This document shows, one piece after another, positions 43,837 through 55,349 of a stretch of DNA of 64,000 nucleotides (its first letter is position 1; every line of letters starts with the position of its first letter). This DNA comes from Sarocladium kiliense (taxonomy: Eukaryota; Ascomycota; Sordariomycetes; Hypocreales; Sarocladiaceae). The notes beneath the pieces were generated by a model. It was not told the DNA's origin. It worked only from the letters and a program-made list of their open reading frames with translations, and ran no database searches. The position numbers and the translations under genes were made by a program. The stretch is from positions 868,001-932,000 of the forward strand of contig JAUZTG010000042.1 in NCBI GenBank assembly GCA_030734395.1. The letters are read 5' to 3'.

Positions 43837-45607
43837 CTAGTCGCTGTCCTCCAGAGCCTCAATAGAGACTAATAGCACCTGGTGTAGCTTCTTCTCAGCA
43901 GCTTTAGCTTTGTCCTCGTCCTTCTTCTTCTCGATCTTCTCATTCTTCTCCTTCTCGTCCTTTTCCTTTTCCTCTTTGCTCTTCGTCATATCCACCACTC
44001 CGTTCTCAAGCTTGCCAAGACTCTTCACAGCTTGTCCCTGGCCATCCAGGTCCACTACGACATCCTCCGTGTCCAGGCTACCGTCCTCCGTGTACTTCCA
44101 CAACTCCTTCATCTCGCCACGCACAAAGGCGGTTATGAGAATGGCTCCCAAGACGCCGGGAACGAGGTACAGGAGGGCGGGCTGTCCACGCTTGTAGACA
44201 AGTAGCATGGCAAGAGTTGCAAGCATACCGAGACAGTACCCGAAGAGCGATGCATAAAAATACGTCTTCGAGAACTGCGTCGCGGCAAGATCCATAGGCA
44301 GGGGTCGGCCAAAAGATGTCAGTCCGCCTGACCAGAACCAATCACCCCATCGTCCAGTGACATCGACATAGGGCATCTTGACTTCACGGTGCTTAGTGTC
44401 ACTCTTGGTGATGACTTCACCGCTCGTCTCGTCTTTTGCGACGATTTTGAGTTCGGTTGACTCGTATTTGATCTTGCGGACGTAGTGGAGCCACAGGTCG
44501 AAGCGAAGAGTCCAGCCGATCAGCATTCCGGGCAGAACGATGTCGCCAAGCCCCAGGATGCTCTTGTGAGCGGCTGCCTTGAAAGTGAGCTTGATAGGCA
44601 CCTCGAGTGTTGTCGCCACAGTCACCATATATGGTCTGTATCCGAGTCAGTTGGCGCCGGTGCTAGCTTGGAAGCTTTCCTATAACTTACGTGTAGAATA
44701 CCATAACAATGTCGTAGATGAAGAGGCCAACAAGAACAAGTGCTCCCGTGACAAAATCTGTGGGCGACAGAAGAAGCATAGAGCCATAACACATTCCATA
44801 CCCGAGCAAGTTAGAGAGAAGAGTTGATGTCGTGCTGAAGTAGATTCCAGCCGATGCCAGTGCCATCGACAAGGCTAGCACATGGGCAAACTTGAACTTA
44901 GCCTTCTCGTCTGCGATCCCATGGGCAAAGAACCTGAACGACCATCGCTTTGTCAGAAGATCTCTCGTGTCCCAAGCTATGCTGCGAAGAGAGGCTGTCG
45001 GAACGAAATGGTGCAGAACACCTGGCAGAGGGCTGGATTGTGGTGTTGCCACAGACAACTCGTTTCCACCCTCATCGCATTGGACGACCATCCTCCGTTT
45101 CTGCTGCGGCCGCATGATGTTTCCGTTCCAGGCCTTCCAGAATCGTGGGAAAGCAAGTCCAGTGATGAGTTCGATTGTGTGCGCATAGAGAGTCAGGAGA
45201 CTCGCAATGGACATGGTGGACATGTACCACTGCAGAATCTTGTTAAGGATAGCTGGGTCCTTGAGGTACTGAATGAGATAATAGAGACCGACAAGAATGC
45301 CTCCGGCCATGACAGGGAAGAGGATGGCATCAGATCGCTCTAGTCCTTGGGAGAAGCGGTCTTCTTCATCACGTGGCTTGCCAGTCTTCTTAGACTTTAG
45401 TGGTGCAGCGGAGGGAGGGCGACGAAGAGCCGCATGAGCCCCAACGAAGATGATTCCCATGGCACCAAGGATGATTTTGGCTTCCAGAAGAATGAAGTTG
45501 ACATCCTGCAGGTGCGTGAGGATGGAGGCTGTTGAGGTACCGTTTGTGGTGGTGTTGAGGCCGTCAAGGCCACCGTCGGGCGGGCCTTGCTGATCGGTAT
45601 CAGCCAT
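43837..45607 (-). CDS. Signal peptide peptidase (intramembrane aspartyl protease)
   Basis: Cleaves leftover signal peptides and some tail-anchored proteins inside the ER membrane. Two exons, 45607-44691 and 44635-43837, give 571 residues across a 55-bp intron (GTAAGT...ACAG). Presenilin-fold motifs are all present: LFIYDIVMVF with the first catalytic Asp near 299, GLGDIVLPG with the second near 336, and QPALLYLVPG near 460. About nine hydrophobic helices are visible. A soluble loop of roughly 60 residues lies between the GLGD and PAL helices. The tail is very rich in Lys and Glu (charged, about 60 residues). The longer length than yeast Ypf1 reflects loop and tail. The gene diverges from the cyclophilin gene. 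Confidence 0.93.
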
Positions 45608-46236
45608 ACTGCCCTCCGAACCTGAATTTGTGATGGAAAGAGAGTTTCGAATATGGGAATACGACTGTGAAGCAGATGGTTAGGGTATTGGCAGCTGGTC
45701 CCGTTCGCTTCTGCGGGTGGCTGGCTACAGTCGGCAGAGAAACAAACGTGGTGAGAAACGAAGGAAATGATGGCGCTCATATGAAAGAAAATCTCAAGCC
45801 CTTTCAGAACTGACAGAAACTAAAAGGAAGAAGATTCCGAGACGCAGTTTTGCCGCTCGTTGCAGTGTGCGGCTGAGGAAGGCAACCTTGAGATGCAGCG
45901 TTTGTACGTGTCTTTGTGCTGGCACTGAATGATTAGGTAAGCCAGAAGCCTGGTTTTGACCGATCCAGCTATCCAGCTAAACAAACCTGCGAATCGTCCA
46001 GTGGGAAAATAGAGATTCAGATTTTGAATTATCAGATGGATATCTTAATCTGAGTAGACAGACATTGGTAGGAGTCGATTTGGTGGGAACAGGCTCCGAC
46101 CCAAGGCTGGACGTGAAAGCGCATTGCTCCCTTCACCCCCACCAGCGCCTGAGCATCAAAAGTTGTAACGTCAAAAGTCAACTACTCACTCTCAGCTCAC
46201 TTAAGTTCATACCAACTCAGCAAACACTCACCGAAA
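45608..46236. promoter_or_regulatory. Divergent promoter region, peptidase / cyclophilin
   Basis: 629 bp separate the two divergent start codons. They must contain both promoters. No specific binding site could be assigned. Confidence 0.6.
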
Positions 46237-46789
46237 ATGACAACCAACGTCCTTCTGGAGACCTCTATGGTAAGCACAACACCTCGCCGCATTTTGATCC
46301 TTCCCCTCAGCTAACACAACACCCTTCAAACAGGGCTCCATCACCCTCGAGCTCTACACCTCCCACGCCCCCAAAACCTGCACCAACTTCACCACCCTCG
46401 TCCGCCGCGGCTACTACACCTCCACAATCTTCCACCGCATCATCCCCAACTTCATGATCCAAGGCGGCGACCCAACCGGCACCGGTCGCGGTGGCTCCTC
46501 CATCTACGGCGAGAAGTTTGCCGACGAGATCTCCCGCGAGCTGAGGCACACGGGTGCTGGCGTCCTGAGCATGGCGAACTCTGGTCCGGATACGAATGGC
46601 AGTCAGTTCTTTATTACTTTGGCTCCCACGCCGTGGTTGGATGGGAAGCATACGATCTTTGGGAGGGTGAAGGCTGGGATGGGGACGGTGAAGAGGATGG
46701 GGTTGGTGAAGACTGGAGACGAGGATCGTCCGGTGGAGGAGGTGAAGATTCTGGCGGCGAAGGTGCTGGAGGAAGGGGATGAGATTTAA
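46237..46789 (+). CDS. Cyclophilin peptidyl-prolyl isomerase, PPIL1 type
   Basis: 162-residue single-domain cyclophilin. Exon 1 (46237-46269) encodes only MTTNVLLETSM; exon 2 is 46334-46789. Active-site residues are intact: FHRIIPNFMIQGGDPTGTG (catalytic Arg), MANSGPDTNGSQFFITLA and PWLDGKHTIFGRV (Trp that binds cyclosporin). The start (ETSMGSITLELY), the absence of any insert, and the ending DRPVEEVKI match the PPIL1 group, which in animals joins the spliceosome through SKIP. A nuclear splicing role is inferred from this relationship. Codon use shifts visibly from C-ending codons to G/T-ending codons within exon 2, at about 46,545, which is odd but occurs also in the monooxygenase gene here. 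Confidence 0.93.
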
Positions 46790-47509
46790 CACGATGTTCG
46801 TTTAAGCTGGCCAACCCAGGCACTTATGGTTTGGTAAACTTAGAGAAGGCGTTTTGGGCGTTTAAATCGGTAGAAGGCATTGAATGGAACACACCCATGG
46901 CAAGTCACGTTAAGCTTCACGCATCACGAGCACTTTGTGGATACACTGCTGCGAATCGTGTGTTTGTGTATTTATCAGCCATACTCCAGAGCTCCTATGA
47001 AGGCCAGATTTGGGCCAGACCAGACCAAACCAGACCAAACCAGACCAAACCCCGGCCGGAACTCGCCGAAAAAGCAGAATGAACGCCACGTGTGGCCCTG
47101 TTGCTGGTCTTGTGCCAGAAATCTTGCAGGAGCCACGAATGCTGTCCCTCCCTTTAGGAGAAGGGCGAAAAAAAGAAAAGAGAGAGGCAATAAGCAAGTC
47201 GTCGCCCCCCAATAAGCGCGGCTCGCTCGTCTTATGCAGTGTAGAGCGTATGGCAAGAAACAAGGCAACAAAGCTGCCAGAGTAAGAGGATGGCATGAGA
47301 GAAAGCGTAGAGTTGTACAGAATAGTGGTTTCCAAACTCCGACCTGGGGTCGTTCCCAAAGACAGGGAGGGGGTGAACGCATGCCGCCTCCTTCATCTCC
47401 CCAATGCTTGGAGCCCTGAAAGGCCTCTCCGGTAGCCTACGAGGCGAGTGGACATCGTATCCGGCCGTGGTCTTCCAGTCCTCAGTAGAATTCTTCGCCC
47501 GGGGGTCCA
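46790..47509. other. Intergenic, between convergent 3' ends
   Basis: Space between the cyclophilin gene (+) and the Sgf11-like gene (-). It contains a 10-bp tandem repeat at 47021-47050. No coding region was recognised. Confidence 0.6.
47021..47050. repeat. 10-bp tandem repeat, three copies
   Basis: CAGACCAAAC occurs three times head to tail, preceded by a partial CCAGAC. It is intergenic. Confidence 0.9.
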
Positions 47510-48867
47510 TTAAGCCGCCCTTATTGGCGATGATGAGATACCGTCTGAGTCTGACTCTCCATCGGCGTCCCGCCCATTTTTCGATAACGGGGAGCTCAAT
47601 GGTGGTTTGACGGCCTTGAGCTTCTTCACTGGACTGGCGATCTTGCTGACTGACTTCTTCTGGGGTGTTGCATCGATGCTATCCTCCATTCCATCGCTAT
47701 CGAGCTTTTGCTCATGACTCAGAAGCGATGAAGCCTTGAGTTTATCTTTCTTCGCCTTCGTTTTCAAGATGACCTTCTTCGTTGTACTATTGCCGTTCGT
47801 TAAAGGCGTGGCGGTTCCGCTTCCCTTGACTTTCTTCTTCTTATGGCTCCCCTCTGACTCATCTCCATCCTCACTGGCTTCTCGTTTCCGGGGGCTGCTT
47901 GCGCGAGACTGAGGGACTGGTGTAGCCTTCTGTGATGACGGCGGCGTCGGGTCGTTCTGTGAGCCGTTGGCGTTGCCGTTGCTCATCTTCTGAGCTGCAG
48001 CACGGCTGGCGTTCCTGCCACTGTTGCCGATGCAAGATCCCATATGATTATTCAGTCGGGTCACGAGGATGCAACGCTTGCACTTGCTGCACGTAGCAGA
48101 CGGGAAGGACAGAACGTTGGGCGGTCTCTGATCCGGCGGTGGGTCGTCTTTCTTTTCCATATCCTTCTTCTTCTTGCCTCTACCCGGGCCTGGGCCAACC
48201 CAGCTCTGACCGTATATATCACATCCGGCCTTGTCGATATATGGGTGCTTCTTACAGTACACGATGGCCGGGTCGGGCTTGCGCGAACCTTTGCCGTCAA
48301 CGGGGTATTGCAACCTCGGCAGGTGGCATTTCGGGCATAGTATTTCTGTGGTTGTCTTCAAGGGGTTCCCTTTAAGAAGGACCTTGCCGTCTTCGTAGAT
48401 GGCGGCATCGGTTTCGACTCGGACATCCGGTCTTGAATCGGGAGTGGATGAGTCGGATGCATCAGAAGCCAGCTTCTCGACGCGAATTGCGGCAGTGGTC
48501 GCTCGTGCAGTCTTCTCTTCGCGGTGCGTTTTCATTACTATGTCGGAGATGATGTTGTAGAGAACGTCGTCGAGGACTGAATGCGCCTGCAATAGGTTGG
48601 GAGCCAATGTTAGCGAAATTGTCCCGGCATGACGGCTCCCAGCTGGTAAATGACATCCTGCACCACCTCGAACCAATGTTGTGTGCCTATTCTGGTGTGA
48701 CAAGCCAGGATCACCTGATGTTCAAGCAATCGCACAAGGGCGTCGCGACGATGGTGGCCAACACGGGAAATGGAGGATCATTGGGCGTTGCTCCTTACCA
48801 GCTTGTCCATTGTGCCGGCGCCATCACGAGCGCGGATCAACTTGGCCCGGCCCGTCGGGGAATTCAT
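47510..48867 (-). CDS. Sgf11-like zinc-finger protein (probable SAGA subunit)
   Basis: Exon 1 48867-48799 and exon 2 48586-47510, joined across a 212-bp intron (GTAAGG...TTGCAG), give 381 residues. A start at the next Met (MDKL, 48810) gives 362. An N-terminal helix, AHSVLDDVLYNIISDIV then HREEK, resembles the Sgf11 helix that docks the SAGA deubiquitinase module. A Cys/His block follows (CPKCHLPRLQYP ... YCKKHPYIDKAGCDIYGQ), then CSKCKRCILVTRLNNHMGSC, a C-x2-C ... H-x3-C finger of the Sgf11/ataxin-7 kind. The C-terminal half is disordered with many Lys and SPxK-type sites (nuclear). Assignment to Sgf11 rests on helix plus finger and is likely but not proved; Sgf73-like is the alternative. 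Confidence 0.7.
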
Positions 48868-50109
48868 CCTGCCTTTGTGGGAACGGGCGAGAGCAACAAA
48901 GACAGCTCTCTGTTCCTTGTGAAAGGAGGGGAAAGGGTTGGAGGAGGACGTCGGCGACGGGAGGGAGGTTTGTGGGATGGATGGTGGTTTGAGAGGCTGA
49001 GAAATCTGGGCGCGATGGAATTCCGGTTGAGGATGATGCAAAAGCCGGGGGCGATGTGAGATTGGCCCACAGGGGGTGCTTTAGCGGTATTAGGCGGTTG
49101 ACTGAGTGCTATGCAGGGGGTGGTGTCCGCTGATGCAGCCACTGTAAGCTGCAGCTGGCGGCGGCTTTGCTGTCTACCGTGGCTACTTGCCTGATTTACC
49201 ACTATCGGCTCAGAGCGAGCAACTCGCGATAAGCCTCGCGGGACAAACCGATGATGTCCAAGCTCTCGGTATCCACAGCTGCTGTGGCAATAGGGGAAAT
49301 TGCTTCCAAAATGGACTTTGCAGGAATCGAGGCGCTGAAATCTTCGGGTATTTTTGAGTGTCTTGGAAGAAATATCGGTCGACTTGTGCGAAGCACACCC
49401 AATCAAGGTCAGGTAGTACGGAGCAGGCGACTCTTTCACAGGGCTAGCTGCTGAGAAGAGAGAGAGAGGTCCAATTTGCCTGAGAGGCAGACAGTATGTA
49501 ATGCATGCTTTTGTCCAAGGTCCGAAATTCACTTGCCCGAGTTGCCGACTATCGCTTGCCTCGAGGCTCATTCAGGTTCCGTTCCCAAGCCTAAGGCTTG
49601 AGTAATGCCTCTCGATATAGCATGATGGTCATCATATTATCGTGCTGCTGTTGACCAGGAATATGCTATCATTAACCAGACTCAATTCTAGCTTAGTATT
49701 TCGCTTTTGAGCAATTGACAAGCGTATCCCTTGAGCACCTTGCTCTGTCTTGCTGTTGGGGATGTCGCAGACTCCCACAGTCGTCCTCTTGCGGCGTCAG
49801 AAGTGGCTATTCCCGACTTTAAATCGCACGCACCGAGACAATCGCACGTAATAAAGCCACATGTGAAAAACATTCTATTCCGAAATCGCTCAGTTTGAGT
49901 TCTCTATGGCGCACATCTCGGAATCTATGACCCAGACCAGCTGAGTCCCGACTAACTAGCGCCACAGTTGATTCCGGGGTCGATGACTTTTAGTCCATGT
50001 AATGCCCACTCCCCCATTCGCCCACTCCTCCGGCCGGGTTCTCATCCCCAGTTTCTCTCTTCCCCGACCATCTCCCCGGATTTGCCAACCTGCGTGTCAT
50101 TCACTCGAA
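48868..50109. other. Divergent intergenic region; possible small minus-strand frame
   Basis: Promoters of the Sgf11-like gene (-) and the Zn2Cys6 factor gene (+). A minus-strand frame, 49402-49202, ends in protein-like sequence (TESLDIIGLSREAYRELLA) and TAG but has no ATG. I could not find a first exon that splices to it. Confidence 0.4.
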
Positions 50110-52718
50110 ATGGACATGGCCACGCTTGTACGGAGACGCAGCTCACCTGCGTCAGGAAGTGTTGATTCCGAGAACAGGTCAGCAAGTGGGAATGGACGAC
50201 AGCAGCAGCAGCAGCAGGTGAAGCGCCGCCGAATGCACACGGCCTGCAAGATATGCCAGGATCGAAAGACCCGCTGTGATGGCTTGCGCCCGACTTGCTC
50301 GACTTGCCAGAGACGAGGTGTTGCTGCAGATTGCGTGTACGATATCGCTGCTGTTCCTCCGGTGAATCGTGTGCAAAAGTGAGGTGCCCTGCCTTTGCGA
50401 GTTGCGAATAGAATATAACCGAGCATCATTACAGCAATTCTTTTGCCGCCTTCGAAGAGCGACTTGATCGTTTGGAACAGACTCGAGTGCCGAGAGCATT
50501 TGACCATGACCGAGGTAAGCTGAAGCAGGCGGGAGCTCGGGCTCTTCTCTTGCTAGCAGACTTGTCTAACGTCTCTTGTCAGACCCTCATACAAGCCCTC
50601 ACCATGCAGACTCTATAGGGCACGCAGCCTATGGCTCATCAGGAGATGACGCACGAAGCAGTGTTGCAGAGATCAGAATGTCCGCTATTGGGCTTCCAAC
50701 TCCCCAAACTGTCCACGAGTCAACCGAAGTCGATGGCCTAGCTACGGTGTCGTCCATAGACGATGGAGACTGTCTGTATGGTGCTTCTTCAACTATAGCT
50801 CTGACGCGGTTCTTTCGTGGGAAAGCGGCTGAAAACAACGGAACACCCACAGATGCTGCTGGCTTAGCATCAGACGCAGCACCCGCTCCCTCCTTGGACA
50901 GACCATCCCATGGGCCGATCCCAGAACTCGTTCATGAGAGTGACATTGGAGCTGCACTATATCCTTCTCGACCATTAGCAGACGATTTTGTTTCCTGTTT
51001 CTGGGAGTTCGTCCATCCACTCTTCCCCGTCATTCACAGAACATCTTTCATGCACCGATACCAGCTCTTCTGGACGGAGCAGGCTGAACACCACCTCCCC
51101 AAAGATCCATCCTCACAGAACGACCACGCAATATTCACATCAACACTCAACATCATGTTCTCCCTTGGCTGCCAGTTCAGTACGATGGTTCCTGCCCATA
51201 GATGCATGCCACTTGCCCAAGACTTCTACCAGAGAGCCAGGAGGTTGTATAATTATGAAGTCTTGGACTCCATGTCCATCCCCTTGGTGCAGATGCTGCT
51301 TTTGACGGGCGTATATCTCCAGTCGGCGCAGAATGCGAACCGCTGTTGGAATATCATCGGGGTAGCCATCCGCGTTGCTCAAGGGATGGGGCTGCACGTT
51401 GAGCGTCCAAAACCAAGGCAAACACAACTGGATCGAGAAATGCGGCGGCGGATATGGCATTGTTGTCTAGTACTCGACCGGTATATATATATCTCGCCAT
51501 CAGTTGTCCAAAGCTTTGCTAATCGTCTTCCGTTTCTAGTTTGCTAAGCATGACATTTGGACGACCTGTCATGATATCCGAACGAAGCGGTGTCCCAATC
51601 CCATCACTGATCGACGATGACTACCTCCGTATACAGGGGGAGGGCGCCCAACCGGCTGGAGCACCCTCGGGCCTTGGCCTCCTCGCCTATTCCTCCAAAT
51701 TGTTCATCATTCTCGACGATATCCTCTCCGATTTCTATTCCAGTAACCCGGGCTGCAATGTCATGGAAATGACAGCAGAAGAGATTAATGTGCAAAAGAT
51801 TCTATCCGAAATTATGTCAAGGAATAGACGTCTCGACGAGTTCCTTGAACAAATACCAGCGTACCTGAGGTATGGGTTCCTGCCGATCAACTCAAGAACA
51901 AGTCCCCAAGAGAAAAGTGTCGAGATACAGCGGCAGATTTTGCACTGCAGGCAAGTAATTTCCTTCTCCTCGGTTATTGGAACACGCCCGAAGGCTAACA
52001 CGAACCCAAAGATTCCTCTACACGCGATTGTTGTTGTTCCGCCCTGTTGTTTACCTCAGCACCAAATACCCGGCCTTGTTCCTGTCCCAGTTCTCAACCA
52101 AAGGCAGCGGTACCATGGACGATCACCTTGTGAAACTTGTCTGTGACTCCAGCGTGCACTCTGCTGTTGAGCTCATCTCAGCCATCCACCGAAATCTCGA
52201 GCACAGTCACCGTAGTTCAGCGTGGCATGCCATCTACTGTACGTGCATGCTTACCCCATCCCCCCCTTCGCTTCGGCCTGGCCGGATCAGAGAAGCTTAC
52301 ATTTATCGTAGTCACGTTCGGCGCAGCAGTACTCTTGCTATGCACACAGATCTGTCCTGCGGTTGGGGCCGATGTATTGCAACGAGACTTCGAGGACGCA
52401 TGGGAGCGTGCCCAGGCCATCCTCGATTACTACAAACTCCAAAGGCCAGTGGCGCGTCAAAGCATCCAAACCCTCAAGACCCTACGTGGTAAGCAAAAAT
52501 CATTCTTTAACCTTCTCACGCATCCCATGACCACTGTTCTGATGGCTTTGGCAGATTCCTTGGAACGGCACCAGCCTGGGCTTGATCTGGACTCACCCTC
52601 ACAACGACAACTGGCTGCGCAAATGGACTTGCCAGAATTTGATTTACTGGCTACCGGGCCTGGTGGATTTGATGCATGGTTTAATCTGGATATGGGTGAT
52701 TTCGGTGGCTTCCATTAA
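50110..52718 (+). CDS. Zn2Cys6 transcription factor with fungal-specific TF domain
   Basis: 741 residues from seven exons: 50110-50378, 50435-50514, 50583-51480, 51540-51950, 52012-52238, 52312-52488 and 52555-52718. All joins keep frame. The binuclear zinc cluster is CKICQDRKTRCDGLRPTC then STCQRRGVAADC, preceded by a Gln run and a basic KRRR patch. Exon 2 codes a short coiled-coil-like dimer element (FEERLDRLEQ). The middle domain carries the usual marks: FWEFVHPLFPVIHRTSF, a RRRIWHCCLVLDR segment, LSMTFGRPVMIS and RFLYTRLLLFRPVVY. The fourth intron begins with GC rather than GT (GCAAGT). In-frame codons reach back to an ATG at 50002, but MDMATL is preferred. Position next to permease and catabolic genes suggests it is their activator. 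Confidence 0.92.
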
Positions 52719-52905
52719 TCTGATGTACTTGAACCCCGAGTGTAGGATTTAAACAATGCTTGCCAGCCGCCAGGCCAATATCATATTATGTTTGCTCCAT
52801 GCATCCATTTTTCTCAGTGATCAAATGATTGGGCAATGTAGCACATTGTATTCATTCACCACCTAAAAGCAAGGAACCTTGGATCAAGTCCAACAGCATC
52901 TGATT

Positions 52906-54555
52906 CTAAGGGTTCCACCTGAAGGCAGGGTGCTTCCAGTCCAAGTCAGTGATCTCCTGGGGAGAGAGTCCGCTCAGCTCTTGGTCAATATCCTTGCGGT
53001 CTCTCGCCTTGTTATCCTTCTTCATCCAGAACAAAGTAGCCAAGCTAAGCAAGAGGACCATTCCATTTGTAGCAAGGTTGAGGCCATTTCCGATATGGTA
53101 ATCAGGCCCATCACCAGGTAGGAACGACCAGCTCGCAACCAATCCGCCAATGTTACCCATCATGACGTTCATGCCAATGGCAGCACTGCGGGCAGTGTCG
53201 CTGACGACATTGGCAGAGACCTGGGCGTTCGTCAGAGCACCCATGGCGAAGCAGGCAGATGCGATGAAGAATGTTGCGGCGTAGCGCACGGAGGTGTTTG
53301 TTGTGCCGAGGAACATGCAGTAGCCCAACATGCCCATTGGAGCTGAGATGCTGAAGAAGATCTGCCTCCTGTCGATGCGCCAGCTGATCCATGGGAACAG
53401 GACTGTAAAGAAGGCACCGACAACGTATGGAGGCACAGTGTAGAGCTGTTGTCGGATGACAGTTGCGTCAGGGTAGATCGAGCGAACAACGGTAGGAGCA
53501 AAGAAAGCAAGCCCTTGAACTGTAACGTTATTGAAGAGGAAGATGACGGAGGTGCTGAGGGTAATAGGGCACAGGATGCCGCGCCAGATCTTGGTCCTGT
53601 CCATCTTATCGAGTACCTCGGTAGTTCCTACACGCTCAGACTTGACACGAGAGACGGCAAGTTCCTTCTCCTCAGCTGATAGCCACCTTGCAGTCTCAGG
53701 CCGGTCAGTCAGGGTGAAGAAGCTGATGATGGCCAGACCGATCGTGATGATGCCTTCAATGGCGAAGATCATGCGCCAGCGAGTCAGGCTTCCAAAGGAG
53801 TCAAGACTCAGAATAGCAGAGGCGAGAAGGCCACCGAAGGCGCCAGCGATAGGCGCAGTAACGATGTATAGTGACAGCCGGAAGACGAGCTCAGAGCGAC
53901 GGTACCAGCGGGACATGTAGTACGCAATACCGGGAAGCATGCCTGCCTCGAAAATACCAAGAATGAAGCGAACAGCAGAGATTTGGCCCAGTGTGTGCAC
54001 GAATGCAGTGCCGAGAGAGGCCACGCCGAAGAGCAGTGTAGCACCTGGGAGGAACCAGCCAGGACCGATCCATTTGCAGCAGAGGTTGGAAGGGATCTCG
54101 AAGATGATGTAGGAGATGTAGAACATGGTAACAACAATATTGTAGTCATAGTGTTCCAGGCCAAGGTCGTCTTCAAGACCGGCAAGGCGTGCATTTCCTA
54201 GAAAGCTGGGTCAGACACCGTGGTTCAATGCAGAAGCCTCAGGCTCGACGAGGTCAGACTCACCAATATTTGCACGGTCGATGAAACAAAACATGTAAAG
54301 AAGAGCGACAGTCGGGATAATGTAGAGATCGATCTTGAGCCTCAGACGTGACTCGGCTTTGGCATCGAACTGGACCAGAGAGTGGCCATATCTGCGTTTC
54401 ATGGGAGTCAGCAAACCTGCCAAGGAGGAAGATTTTGATGTCGGCGAGATGCCTTACCGGTCTGTGGCAGCCTGTCCGTTCTGAGCAGCGTTTTTCCCGG
54501 CCATGTCGCTGGCTGATTCAACGTCGTTGTGTTCAGTGTGAATTTTCTCGTCCAT
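52906..54555 (-). CDS. MFS permease, anion:cation symporter (allantoate permease-like)
   Basis: Plasma-membrane transporter of 505 residues with about 12 helices. Exons are 54555-54458, 54391-54264 and 54197-52906, with in-frame joins (DR-YGHSL, ANIG-NARLAG). The family signature FCFIDRANIGNARLAGLE between helices 1 and 2 is that of the ACS group (Dal5, Tna1, phthalate/4-hydroxyphenylacetate permeases). Further marks are ISYIIFEIPSNL, RFILGIFEAGMLPG, TRWRMIFAIEG and DRPETARWLSAEE. These carriers import organic anions with protons. Since the divergent neighbour is a salicylate-type monooxygenase, an aromatic acid such as salicylate is a reasonable substrate guess. The C-terminus ends DWKHPAFRWNP. 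Confidence 0.92.
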
Positions 54556-55349
54556 GTTGGCCTTTGATGCGCGTAAAAGACCGGCGGTGATCCCTGAAGA
54601 TAAGCTTAAAAAAATAGGAGGTTGAACCAGATGAGGAACGTGCCGACTGGGGTCTGTCTGACTGTAACCCACGGATCAGGGTGGTGAAAGTCTGAAGATC
54701 TGGGGAACAGGGTTTTGGGTTCACGGCCGTCCTTTTCAAATAGTTATACTTCATCCCTGCGCCCGGCTCTCCTCGTGGCTGCGCAGCAACTCCTTGGCTC
54801 TGTGTCTTCTATCCAAGGTCTCTCCAACCAGCGGGGGGGGCCAATGCAGTAGCGCACAAGCAGACAATGCAATGGCACATGGAACCGGGACTTGCGGAGA
54901 CCCCAGATTCTGGATTCTGGACCCATGTGAGGCCGGTTAGCTGCGTCAATGACCCTGTTTGGCCCCAAAGCTGGCTTCGGGGAGATAGCTCGGAGTTTGA
55001 CTCTGCTCCTCGCCGGGACGACGACCACTCCACACAACACCGAGACGATCGGGATGATTCGCGGCTGGCTGAGTCGAATCTGGGGCCCCGATGAGGTGGA
55101 AATTATGGTACGTGTTAGCTGGTCGCAGACATGGAGTCGGAAGAGGTACAGGCGAACTCCGAGGTGACGTCTACGTGTAAGCCGGATCTCCCATAGCTTC
55201 TAGATCTTTTGTCTCACAATTGCTTCTCTTTAACCTTGCCATGCATTAGCGAGCGTCCATCAGTCCCATTCCTCTAAATCCATCATCTTTCTATTCTATC
55301 CTCTTCCTCACACTGTAACCTCTGCATCTCTGTCCGATAACTCACAATC
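54556..55349. promoter_or_regulatory. Divergent promoter region, permease / monooxygenase
   Basis: 794 bp between the two start codons, probably a shared control region. It contains a 9-bp inverted pair, CTCGGAGTT at 54989-54997 and AACTCCGAG at 55155-55163. Each has a CGG/CCG triplet of the kind Zn2Cys6 factors contact. A pyrimidine-rich leader precedes 55350. Confidence 0.5.

Noticed and set aside
48864..49571. 235-codon minus-strand frame overlapping the Sgf11-like first exon
   Set aside because: Overlaps the better supported exon in another frame and shows no domain.
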